Shown here in pieces: positions 36,424 through 47,321 of a stretch of DNA of 64,000 nucleotides. A model generated the notes under the pieces. The model ran no database searches. It saw only the letters and a list, made by a program, of their open reading frames with translations, and was not told where the DNA came from. The position numbers and the translations under genes are program-made. Position 1 is the first letter of the stretch. Each line of letters opens with the position of its first letter. Origin of the DNA: Dioscorea cayenensis subsp. rotundata (lineage: Eukaryota; Streptophyta; Magnoliopsida; Dioscoreales; Dioscoreaceae); NCBI RefSeq assembly GCF_009730915.1, contig NC_052484.1:5764021-5828020 (forward strand), in the 5' to 3' direction.

Positions 36424-37468
36424 GTAATAGTTGAGAACTCAACAATCTATTCCTTCTATGCCTCCAGAGGTTATGAGTAAGCTAGAATTTTTAGAGAAAG
36501 CATACGAGGAGCAGAAGCACCAGAACCAGTACATCCTTTCTCTATTAGAATCTTGAGGTATTCAGGTAAACTTTGAGATAACTCCTCGTACTTCTCATGC
36601 TCTTGCCAGGACTGGAGAGTCTGCTTCCCATGCCTCTCACACTTCAGAGAATGTTGAACAGCCTCAGCCTGTCGATGATATTGCAACAAAATGAATGTGG
36701 TGTTTTGGATTATATTAGATACTTGGACTATTACATTTTGTATTTGTTTGTTGTATTAGATGTTTGAACTATTATATTTTGTATTGCATTGTTATTCTGG
36801 ATATTTATCGATTGGAATGTTTATTTTGAAAAATATTATAAAAGTTATTGTTCAGGATTGAAAATTAGGCTTTAAAACAAGTTTGTGAAAATAGTTAAAA
36901 AATTATTATAAATAATCATGGTTATGAATAATTAATTTGCAACATGATTTGCGACAATAAAATTGTGTCACAAAATATCTTACAAAGATGCAACACAATT
37001 TGCAACAATCGAAATGTGTCTCAAATTTTGTTGCAAAACATCACACACATTTGCAACACAATTTGCGAAACAAAAAGTTTTGCGACAAACAAAATGGGTC
37101 ACAAAATTTATTGCAAAAATACTCAATATTTGCAACACAATTTGCAACGTGTAAAGCTTTGAGACAATCAAAATAAGTCGCAAAGAATGACATTTATTGT
37201 GACGCAGAAATTGTGTCGAAATCAATTGTCGCATATCGTTGCAAATTGAATGGAAAATATTATTTCAGAGGATCCATGAATTGCGATTAAATTTGCAAAG
37301 TTTTTATTTTGTGTCACAAATTTTGTGACACAGTATTCAAATGCGTCGCAAATATTTGCGACATCAAAAACGCGACACATTTTATTGTGTCACAGATTAT
37401 GTTACAAATTGCGATCTGCGACACATTTTTAATTTTTTGTGTCGTAAATTGCGTTTATTGTTGTAGTG
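36424..37468 (+). mobile_element. 3' remnant of a second CACTA family
   Basis: The right end, reverse-complemented, is CACTACAACAATAAACGC, and TAA follows it. Units of TTTGCGACACA / GTGTCGCAAA type fill 36940-37450 as a subterminal array. This is a different word from the first CACTA element, so a different family. At 36431-36694 an open frame (MSKLEFLEKAYEEQKHQNQY, one TGA after LLES) looks like the C-terminal coiled coil of the element's accessory protein. No left terminus is found, so the 5' side is deleted, with the junction at the MED12 exon edge. Long frames over the subterminal array are artefacts. Confidence 0.65.
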
Positions 37469-37471
37469 TAA

Positions 37472-38136
37472 TCAACTTGGTAAAGTACCAAAATTCCCGA
37501 AATACCCTTGAACCTGAAAGATGTTTATTAATCCAGATCACACACACGTGTGTATACATATAATACATTATATGAGGATGTTTGTAAAACATTTACTGAA
37601 ACGAATAAATAAGAGAGAAGATGGGTGGGGTATGGGTTTTTGTGAGAGAGCAGGCGATCAGGGGCTATTGGATGTCGATCCAACATTGCCATGAGAATCT
37701 AAAGATTTTAAATCTACAAACTTCCCTAGAATATGTGGGCTTATATATGTATATGTATATGTATAATTATATTATATAAAGTCTATATATTTTATATATT
37801 TATATATATTATATATATACAGTGGCAGAACCAAAAACAAAATTAGGGGTACTAAATTTAAATTTAAAAAAATTATAAATATGAAACAATTCTATTAATT
37901 CAACTTGAAATTATAATAATTAATATTTCAAAAATATAAAATACATAAATAAATATATAAATTTTGGTTTAGATGTAAAAATGCTATCATATCTACCTGA
38001 TTAGTGATTAACTCAACCAATTAAGCATTAAATTAACAAATAATACAATTAAAAAATAACTTTAAACAAATTCACATCTAATTCAATTATTAAATGCAAT
38101 AATTATTTAACAAATAATCTAATGAATAATCAAAAT
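37472..38136. other. AT-rich noncoding stretch
   Basis: No gene. TATATA-rich from about 37740 to 37820. A hAT-type terminus (CAGTGGCAGAACC) begins near 37820, like those at 2534 and 7694, but I see no matching right end. Confidence 0.45.
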
Positions 38137-38144
38137 TTTCATAA

Positions 38145-38329
38145 GCCAACGACCATTTGGTCTATTGCCATTGGGTCCCTTGCATAGGGTGTTCGCCTCG
38201 TGTCGAGCGTGGCTCCCCGAGTTTGATCCCCATCTCGCGCAAGGTGAGGGCACGGTTTGGTGGTGAGCACTGCTCCCCCACGTGTTCGTCCTTGGGTTCC
38301 GGTGCTTGTCGCCTTTCTCAAAAAAATAA
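38145..38329 (+). mobile_element. tRNA-type SINE, copy 1
   Basis: About 185 bp, starting GCCAACGACCATTTGG and ending TCGCCTTTCTC plus an A-tract. It is flanked by TTTCATAA on both sides (38137-38144 and 38330-38337). GTCTATTGCCATTGGG near the start resembles a pol III A box, and GAGTTTGATCCCC about 60 bp later resembles a B box. It is homologous to 47555-47738. No coding content. Confidence 0.7.
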
Positions 38330-38337
38330 TTTCATAA

Positions 38338-39068
38338 CAATTAATCACAACAAACATCTAACATTATTTCATAACAATTTTCATGACAAATAATAAAACA
38401 AATATTTGACAAATATCCAACAATCATTAACAAATATCAAATATTTTTACACAACAACTAATCACACAAAAATTAAACAAATTAAATTAGATATTAAAAA
38501 AAAAAAGATAAAAGGATAAATCCCTAAAATAAAAATAAAACTTGGAAATGATTCCTTGATAATATTTCACTGTTGAAAATCTTAGATAGCCATGCTACAG
38601 TTTCAAATATAGTAATATCTTTACATTAACGTGAACTAAATGACACCTAATTGTCATATAATATTTATTGTACATGGTCTGGTTTGGTTCAATAGATATG
38701 AGAAAATAAGGTTTTTCATTTTATATAACAAAACTTAAGAGGCATTTTTCTAAATTATTTTATTTGCACCCATAGTCATAGAAAATCCTCTCAACTTCTC
38801 AGAACGTACATATGTTATAATGTAATTTTTCTTATACATATTCATACACACATATATACATACATACATACTTAAATACACACATAAATATAGTTAGTTA
38901 ACCCTTATCGTTTATATTAATATATGAATATAAATGAAACATTAATTATTTATAACATTACACATATAACTCTCACATTTACAATTAAAGCTTCCTTAAC
39001 TTTGCTAAATGGGCAAAGCACTAAAGTTGTGTTTTAACTTTTAAGTTGCGTGTGTCTAGGTTGCTTCC

Positions 39069-39138
<70 letters not shown>
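38338..39138. other. AT-rich noncoding stretch ending in a (TTA)n microsatellite
   Basis: A TTA/ATT array of about 68 bp at 39069-39136 is the site into which the MULE at 39139 inserted. The rest is AT-rich without a gene. A CATACATACATA run lies at about 38860. Confidence 0.55.
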
Positions 39139-39619
39139 GGAAAAATTATTTTTTAGTCCCTGAAAGTTTTCAAACATCCCTAAAAGTCCCTCTGACATTT
39201 GAATTTGACAAACAGTCCCTCCCTTTTTATTTTACTGACGGATTGGTCCCTGGCTGTAACTCCGTCAGTGAACTTCATCCAAAATTCCATTTTTGCCCTA
39301 CTATTTGGAGGGAAAGCTAGCGCCCGATCTTGTCAACTTTTTGGAAAATAGTACGGTTGTCAGTTTGAACTTTACATGCTTCTTTAACCCAAGCTGCCTT
39401 GTTCTTCTTCCATCATCCTTTTTGTTGGGTTTTTTTTTGTTTCCATCTACGCAGGATAGATAGATTTGTCTCTTCCCCGTTGTTCCGGTTTTTATTTTTG
39501 CACTCTTGTACTTTTGAATATTTTTTTCACCCGGAAGACAATTCATGTGAGCTTCTCCACACTTGTTTTTGTTTTATTTTTTGTGGTCATGCAATTGTTG
39601 ACCATGCTTTCTTCATGCA

Positions 39620-42600
39620 GAAGCCAATAGATACCTTTTATGCGAGCTTGCTAGGTATAGGGGGGAGGGTCGAGTCCTCCAGTTCACAGTGTCGACTCCT
39701 TGGGAGTTAATTATAGATGAGATATGTCAAAGATGGGGGCTTGACATTAGCACTGTGAAAGTGAAGTTTGTCACACCCGATGCAAACCGAACTATTTGTC
39801 CCATTGATTCTGAAATTGACTTCAAGCGTATGTGCCAAATATATCAAATACTAAATAGCGCTGCTGTTGACCTTATTGTTGATGCAGATGCAGATGCAAA
39901 TGTTGTAGACATGCCATCGTGTTCCTCACTCCCTTTGTAAATATCCTTTCTTTGCTTAATGTGTACTCATTTTATTTCATTCTTCTGCATTATGTCCTCA
40001 TTCATAAATAATATTTCTCGTATAGTGTATAGAGTCATCACTTATTGCATGCACTTTCTGGTTAATTTCTGGAGATATCATTTACCATTATCCATTTCAA
40101 CTTATATTTGTCTGTTACTACTTAAAACTTTCTGTTTTCGCTTAATATTAACCGATATCGCTTAAAGGCTGCTTAAATGGAAGCGCGCACTTTACATACG
40201 AGAGTCATGGGATTTGGTCCCCCTCGTATCCAACCATTATTTTAATTTTGTCATTATTGTTTTTAATTTTTAATTCAACAAAACCCTTCTTTTTTGTGAA
40301 CATTATATATATATATATATATCCGCTTACTTTCCCTGTTTACGCTTAATAATTTATGTTTTCGCTTAATATTATCCGATATCGCTTAAACTATTTTCTT
40401 CATCCGCTTAAGGTTATACTATTTCGCTTAAACTTATCCGAGTTTGCTTAAACCTTTAGGATATCGCTTAAAATTCTTTGATTTCGAGTAAAAGTTTTCG
40501 TTTAAAGTTGTTTGATTGCGCATAAAAGTGCCATGCTTTCACTTAGAGTTATCTGATTTGTACACTACAGTGAATCATTTTCGGCGAGTATGTCACTCAA
40601 TAGGGGCACATTTCCACCCCATCAACAACCTTTGGGGGTTCTTGCCATCCGGCTTTCGTCAGAAGATCATGAGATTGTTTCAATGGAAGTCTGTGATCAA
40701 TTTTCTGACAGTGAACATTTTAAAGATGCACTTAGAAATTTTGCTATCAAACACAATTTTAACTTTACATTCATCAAAAATGACAAGCAAAGAGTGACTG
40801 TCAAGTGCGCTGCTGAAGGTTGTGAATGGCGTGTACATGCGTCCATGGAAGGTAACCACGAGACGTTTAGGATCAAGACGATGTATCCCACACACACATG
40901 TGGTGGCAGTATTGGCACATCCTCACATCCTAAGGCATCAAAAAATTGGGTGAGTGCACGTGTCATACAAAAGCTGAAGGACCGTCCCCTATATAGGGCT
41001 ATTGATATTCAGTGTGATATGTTGTGAGACCACGGTGTCTCTTTATCCTATAAACAAGCTTGGCTAGGGAAAGAGGTCGCCAAGGATGTTCTCCATGGGA
41101 ATGAGGTGGCGAGCTAGGATTTATTGATGTGGTACGCGAAGAAGGTATTAGTAACAAACCCTGGTAGCGTTGCTATAGTAGAGAATGATGGTTCCTGTTT
41201 CAAACGTGTTTTTTTTGCCTTCAAAGCATGTGTCATTGGTTTCAAGACCGGATGTAGGCCATTGCTGTACCTGGATGGAACTCACTTGCTTGGTAAGTAC
41301 GGGGGCACTTTGTTAGGTGCAACGGGGAAAGATGGGAACGATGGTTTCTTTCATGTAGCATTTGCAATCGTAGATAATGAAACGGATGCGAACTAGACAT
41401 GGTTCTTGTCAAAGCTTGGAGATACTATATACGATGATGACGAATATGTGAAAATTATTACATTTATATCTGATAGGTCCAAGGGCCTTATCAATGCTGT
41501 CGCGAAGGTATTACCTTCCTCACCGCATGCATATTGTTTACGCCACTTGGAAGCAAACTTCATGAAAGCAAATGTCAGACTTGGCAAGTCATTGAAAGAA
41601 CGGTGTTGGTCTATATTATCAAGAATTGCGTTTTCATGTGCTGAAAAAGAATTCGATGACGATGTTGCCAATCTGTTAAACACATCGACTGATGCACATC
41701 AATGGTTGATGCAGAAATCCGATCTGGCACACTGGGCGAACTACATGTTCAAAGGTGATAGATGGGTGGAGATGTACTCAAACGTGGCGGAGTCGTATAA
41801 TGCATGGATAAAAGAGGCACGCCATCTCCCTGTCACAAACATGGTAGACTCAATAAGGTACACACCATTTCGCTTAACTTTATTTGTTACCACTTAAATT
41901 TATTTGTTACCGATTGAGTTTCAATTATTTCGCTTAATATTAATTGTTTCCGCTTAATATCAATCGTTTCCGATTAAATTATATTTTTTGTGCTTACGTT
42001 TAAATTGTTTCGCGTAAATTTACTTGTTATCGCTTAATATTAGGATTTATCGCTTAAATTACATAGTTTACGATTAAATTATAATTTTTCTGCTTAAGTT
42101 TCAAATATTTCGCTTAATTTTAATTGTTACCTCTTAAGTATCAATTTTTACAATTAAATTATAGTGTTCCTGATTAAGTTTTAATATTTCCGATTATTAT
42201 TTCATGACTTGTCTTTCGTACGAAGGTTTAAGCTGATGGGCATGTTGTGTCATCAACGTGAACAATCTCAAAGATGGGAGAGACGTCTATGTCCTGTTAT
42301 TCATCGAAAGATTGAGGAACTTGTTGAAGAGTCTCGCAACCTACTGGTCGGCCGTTCCGACGGTGACCATTTTGAAGTAGTTGACCAAAAGAACTACTGC
42401 ATCAATTTGAACGCTTGGACATGCTCATGTTGTATGTGGCAGGTGTATGGCATTCCATGCAAACATGCATGTGCGGCAATATTGCAGACAGACACAAATA
42501 TTCATCGATATATCGATGACTACTTCACAGTGGACTCTTACCGACAAGCATATGCAGAAGCCATATTTTCAGTACCAGATGATATCAACAGCGAACTACT

Positions 42601-42751
42601 TGTGCGCCCTCCAATCACCAAGAAGCCAGTTGGTCGGCCAAGACGGAAGCGTCTAGAGTCACAACCATCAAGCGTTCATGAATTACGATGCAGCCGTTGC
42701 CATGATGCTGGTCATAACTGTAGATCCTGTAATGTATCGATAGCTGACTAA
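39620..42751 (+). pseudogene. MuDR-type MULE transposase, disabled by stops
   Basis: Exon 1 begins after an acceptor near 39620 and encodes the N-terminal region usual in these proteins (FTVSTPWELIIDEICQRWG ... VKVKFVTPDAN), ending at a TTTGTAAAT donor near 39935. The main exon, about 40560-41857, holds the DNA-binding domain (CEWRVHAS ... HTCGGS) and the MULE catalytic core (LLYLDGTHL; ITFISDRSKGL; AYCLRHLEANF). The last exon, 42226-42751, has the SWIM zinc finger (CSCCMWQVYGIPCKHACA), an arginine-rich stretch and a CCHC knuckle (CSRCHDAGHNCRSC). Three in-frame stops interrupt one continuous frame: TGA 41025-41027, TAG 41115-41117, TAG 41394-41396. The third lies where the family has a conserved Trp. 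It is inactive unless these are errors. Confidence 0.85.
41858..42225 (+). repeat. Intronic CGCTTAA-type motif array
   Basis: This intron of the transposase gene (AG|GTACAC...GAAG|G) is filled with about 17 variants of TTTCGCTTAAT at roughly 20-bp spacing (CGCTTAA, CCGCTTAAT, CGATTAAA). Similar arrays occur in the first intron (about 40130-40520) and, as the reverse complement, in introns of the minus-strand Ulp1-like gene (about 43860-44050 and 45520-45760). In each case CTTAA reads along the direction of transcription. Confidence 0.7.
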
Positions 42752-43086
42752 CTACATGATGTTATGTACATGTAGCGTGCCACAACAAAAGCGGTATGTT
42801 TTAATTTTTAGTGAAAACAACAAAGTTTAACTAGTATGAACCAATGTTAAGCAGTATTATCGAAATTCAATTGCTGCATGAACGAAATTTAAGCCGTATT
42901 AGCTATGTTTAAGCAGTATGAACTAATTTTAACTAAAAATGATTCTTTTTAAGTAGATAAGCATATTCGAGCATGACGAACAAGAATATTAATAGTGATA
43001 TGCAAATAAGTATATGTCCAGAACTCAAAATAGGAAAAAAGTCAAGTTAATAGGCATGTATTGTTAAACATATCCTAACAATTCTT

Positions 43087-46000
43087 TCATTGTCCGGAAG
43101 TTCGGCGACCACGGGCGATGCCATCCATCAATATGCGTGCCACAAAACGTAGACGCAAGTGTGGAATGTCCGTCTGGGGAAGTTTTAGTTTCTCACCAGC
43201 GAGTATTTGCTCTATGAAGCGCATGACATAGACTGGACAATCGACTGTACCCGGCTTTTGCCACGGGCAATTCCGTTCGTGTCTAAGAGGGTAAGTTTCC
43301 ACTGCGTTATCACCAAATTCAATTGCTAAACATCTATCGAATAGTTCCCGCTGTCAACAAAACATGCATCGGTCAAGACAAACGGTGACAAAAATAGAAA
43401 CAGTTTAAACGAATGAAAACATTGTTTACCATGTGGATGGCATCTTGATCATATTCAAGACTGACAGACGAGGAATAATGAATATATTCCTTCTTCACTT
43501 TATCGAGTAAGAGGAGATGGAAGTGACCATGAAGTATAATAGGCATCAAGATGACATCAACATCTGCAAACCGGCGTACAGCATCCGCCATCATGAGCAA
43601 TGACTCTTCTCCTGTGTGCTCTGTTGAGGACATCAAAAGAGCAAGTGGTCGAGTGATTGCTGCGCGTATATTATAAGGGTACGGTTTGCTATTCATATGT
43701 TCCATGATTATCAATACATATACGTCCATGACATCATCAGCGACCATTTTCTTCCCTTCCAATAGAGAGTAGACACGCGCCCGAGTGGTGTATGACACAT
43801 CATTCTTCTAGACATAAGTCCTACCGGATCAAAGCACGCAAAATTGAGTGTAACATTGTAAATTAAGTGGAAATGTTTTAACTTAAGTGGAAACATTTAT
43901 AGTTAAGTGGAAAATATTGAAACTTAAGTGCAAACATTAAAACTTATGCGGAAAAAGGTAAGTTTAATTGGAATAAATAAAACGTAAACGTAAAGTATTA
44001 AAATTAAGTGTAAACATTAAAACTTAAGTGACGACAGTAAAAGTAAAAAACAGGATGCTTACATGTCTATCGGACAGTTTAGAAAGTGGCTGATTATCAG
44101 TTGTTCGACTTTATTTAATCTCATAAATCCGGCAGGACATTTGTTCCGTGGTACCCTAAAAGTCTTACTAACTTGTTCGGTCGGTACCACTGCCTGTTCA
44201 TCAATTGATGCCGTATCCGGTATTGGTTTTGGGATGACAACTGACGCTTCATCAGTAGTGTCAGTTGATGGTTTCGCACCTGTCGACGGAGACGGTTTTG
44301 GATTCGGGGAGTCAGTGTGGATGTCCTCCATGTTCGGTACTTCATGATGAGTTGGTGGGTCAGTGTGGATGTCCTCCACGTTTCCTAACTTCTCATCTGA
44401 AGAAGGGGGCAGTTCATTTCTCAAGGATGTTAGTGATTCAATTATAGAGACCACGTCGATATTTTCGCCGACATCGACTGGTAGTATAGCGGGTGGAGAT
44501 AGCTTCGCCAGTTCGGAGAAGGAAGGAAATGGACAAGATGGCACCGGTCCGGAGTGGGAAGGGACGGGGGATGGTGGCACAGGTCCGGAGGGGAAAGGGG
44601 AGGGGATTGGGGAAGATGGTGCGGGTCCAGAGGGCGAAGGGAGTTGGAATGACGGATCGGGTGCGGAGGGGGAAGGGGGTGGGGATAGTGGCTTGGTTGC
44701 GGAAGAGGGAGTGAGTGGGGATGATGAGACGGGTCCGGAGGCGGAAACGGGTGGGGATGGCGCGGCAGGTGCAGATGGGGAAGCGGGTGGGGATTGCTTG
44801 GCTGGTGCGGAGAGGGAAGGGCGTGGGGATGGTGTTGTGGGTCCGTTAGACTAAGTCGGTGAAGAGGGAGTTGAGTTTGTCTTGACTTTGCCCTTTGGGG
44901 CAATTTTTGGAGGCCGTTCTTCTGGTCGGCAATCGGCTTGCGAAATTACAGACCTTCTAGATCGCCTTGTAACTGGCTTAAGAGGAGCATCATCAGAATC
45001 GTTAGATGCGGAATGAGGCAATGGTTGTCTTCGCCTATTGGCAACCTTCTTCACTCGAGTTCCCTTGTTGGCCGCTTGTTTCGGCGGCAAATCCTTGGTG
45101 TCGTCAGCTATCGGTGCGACATTGGAAGGGCCACGACCCTCAATTACTTCAACTCTGGTTTGAATTCCACCAACAGTTTCGGCCAACTTCTCAAAACCTT
45201 TCAGTAAACGTAACCCAATATTTTCATCAATTACCCCCCTCGGTGGATTAACAGAAACAGAACCACGTCGACCTCGACGTGGTGGGCTCCTTGGTGGTGG
45301 TGAGGGAGACCGTCCACGTTTCCCTGTGGATTTCTCCGCAGATTTTGCGCCAAGACGTATTGTGCTAACCACTTGTTCTCCACGGTGGCTTGTCCTAACG
45401 AAAGCTTCTTCTTCGGCATTAGCCGGGGCGAGGGCAGAAAACTGTAATGTGGAAATGACATACAGTCAAGGTAAGCAATGATACTCAAACGAAAAACTTA
45501 AAACAACAATAAAAAATTAATTCTTAAGTGGAACCTTAAAATATTAAGTCTAAACTACATATTTTAACCGTAAACACTAAATATTTAAGCGAAAAAGTAT
45601 AATTTTAAGTGTAAAACCTAAAAGTTAACGGAAAACATTTTTTTGCAAGTGAAAAAAAGGAAACTTAAGCGAAAACTAAATATTTTAAGTGTAAAATAGA
45701 AATTTAAACCAGAAACGAATATTATTAAGCGGACACTAAATAAGTTAAGTGTAAACTAAATACCTCTTTCCCCTCGACTGATGATAGCAATGAACCGATG
45801 GATGCTTGCTTCTTGAAACTGTTCACCCCGTAACACAGGATCCGGGGAGTCTTACCAAATCGCACCTTCTTGCCAATGCCAGTTACTTCGTAGAACCAAA
45901 TATTTAGACCGACAGCATAACCTCGCAAGTAGCCAGTGTTTGTCTTCTCACCGGAGCATCTTGCTTGAACTCTGGCAGCCGTTTGCGGGACGTCATCCAT

Positions 46001-46563
46001 AAGCCACTTATGTGTGGCTTGCGCCCATGCATAGCGCCGCATTGCGGGAAGATCGTCTACATAGTCTACAAGCCAATTGGGAACATAACATGATGAGTTC
46101 GGGAACAGCATGGTCCCCATGATGAATACCAACAATATCTTCACAAAGTTTTCTTCTTCTCCCATCTTCTGGACTAGTGTGCTAAGAGTTTTTTTATAGC
46201 TTCTCTATGTCTTTCATAGCTTTTCGAGAAATATTTTTCTTCAAAATCTGAATGTGGCTTTTTCTTTTTGAAAACCACTGCGTCCCCATCGCATCTGAGA
46301 CCAAGAATAATGGATACATCTTCTGTCCTAAACGTCAACAAGCTCTCACCAATTTTAAATTTTTGAGAGCGCTCATCATATCTCTGCAACAGAGCATCGA
46401 GCAATCCCCTCTCTTGTAGTACAGGTTCAATTTCCATTAACGATGCGAAAGGAGTACTCCGGATGATTTCCAAATGTCTAGAACTCATGTTTTGTCTTAA
46501 CTCAGCAATCGTTTCCGCTATAGAGACCAAATAACACCTGCCGTTCACAAGGTTGGTTGCCAT
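43087..46563 (-). pseudogene. Ulp1 (C48) peptidase-like gene of the MULE, damaged
   Basis: Reading from 46563 on the minus strand: an N-terminal domain of the type carried by plant transposon Ulp1 proteins (LTFRTEDVSIILGLRCDGD, then LPAMRRYAWAQATHKWLMDD); a basic, Ser/Pro-rich linker (RGRSPSPPPRSPPRRGRRG) with a long Pro/Ser stretch at 44440-44850; and a C-terminal Ulp1 peptidase domain (HGHFHLLLLDK at about 43520, QKPGTVDCPVYVMRF at about 43240). His, Gln and Cys of the catalytic set are present, but the usual Asp position reads Ser (IHYSSS). Exons are about 46563-45764, 45441-44063, 43807-43430 and 43350-43087. Damage: a frameshift at an A7 run (about 46190), a TAG at 44851-44853 and a phase mismatch at 44063/43807. 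Its role in transposition is unknown. Confidence 0.75.
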
Positions 46564-47321
46564 ATGTCCAATACCTTCACCAAGAAGGATTAACGAACTA
46601 TCAATAATGTTTAAGTGGAAACTAGAAATTATAAGTGCAAACACATTTATATAAATTAAAACAGATTAATTTAAGGGGTAAACAACACAGGCAAAAAAAG
46701 ACAACAGTAAAACTAAAACCAAAACGTTTATATACATCATCTTCCATTCGAGAAAGAATCTGAACTTTCCAAATTTAAGCCTGGATCATACACAACAAAC
46801 AAAATTAAAAAACCTTCAATTTTGCAAAAACCTAGAAACCCATAAGAGCGATGTAAACAAATGAACAATCTTCCATTAATACCTTCAGGTTCGCTGATTC
46901 AAGAGTATGGAGATGGTATCAACGAAACAACAATGAAGATCCAGGAAAGCTCTAGCAAACTTCTTCTCGATACCTTCAGTTGAACACAGGGTTTCAAGTC
47001 TTAGCATCTGAAGGGGCAAGTCTCAGAATGTGTTGAAGGGGCAACTGAGAGAAGGCGCACACAGGAACCAATACTCCCCTCTCGGGATTCGTGGCCGCCT
47101 AACCCGCCACTTCCCAACGTGGAGAGAGAACGCACCATTGATGTAACTAGCGGGGCATTTCGGTCTTTTCTTCTCAAAAATCATGGTGTTAGCAATCGGA
47201 AGGACCAAATAAACATGTGTACTGAAAAGGAGGGATGAATTGTGAATATTCAAACTAGAAGGGTGTTTCTGTGAATACCTGAACTTTGGAGGGATTTTCT
47301 GTTCATTTCCAGTATTATTAA

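Larger units (their letters stand above)
39139..47312. mobile_element. Large MULE with MuDR transposase and Ulp1-like gene
   Basis: This element of about 8.2 kb holds two convergent genes: a MuDR-type transposase (plus, 39620-42751) and an Ulp1-peptidase-like gene (minus, 43087-46563). Its ends begin GGAAAAATTATTTTTT on the left and CTGGAAATGAACAGAAAAT on the right (reverse-complemented), sharing spaced TCCCT words rather than a tight TIR. TATTATTAA flanks both sides (39130-39138 and 47313-47321). That 9-mer sits in a TTA repeat on the left, so the TSD is only suggestive. Plant MULEs carrying Ulp1-like peptidases are a known class. Both genes are damaged. Confidence 0.75.

Noticed and set aside
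36944..37234. Cys/Asn/Gln-rich frames on both strands
   Set aside because: Translations of the CACTA subterminal repeat word; equally open in several frames.
44363..44854. Gly/Glu-rich 163-residue plus-strand frame
   Set aside because: It lies opposite the Pro/Ser-rich linker of the Ulp1-like gene, which is in frame with exons on both sides; the plus-strand frame is the complement's shadow.
44442..44903. His/Pro-rich minus-strand frame
   Set aside because: Alternate frame of the same Pro/Ser linker. The frame that joins the flanking exons is the one called.
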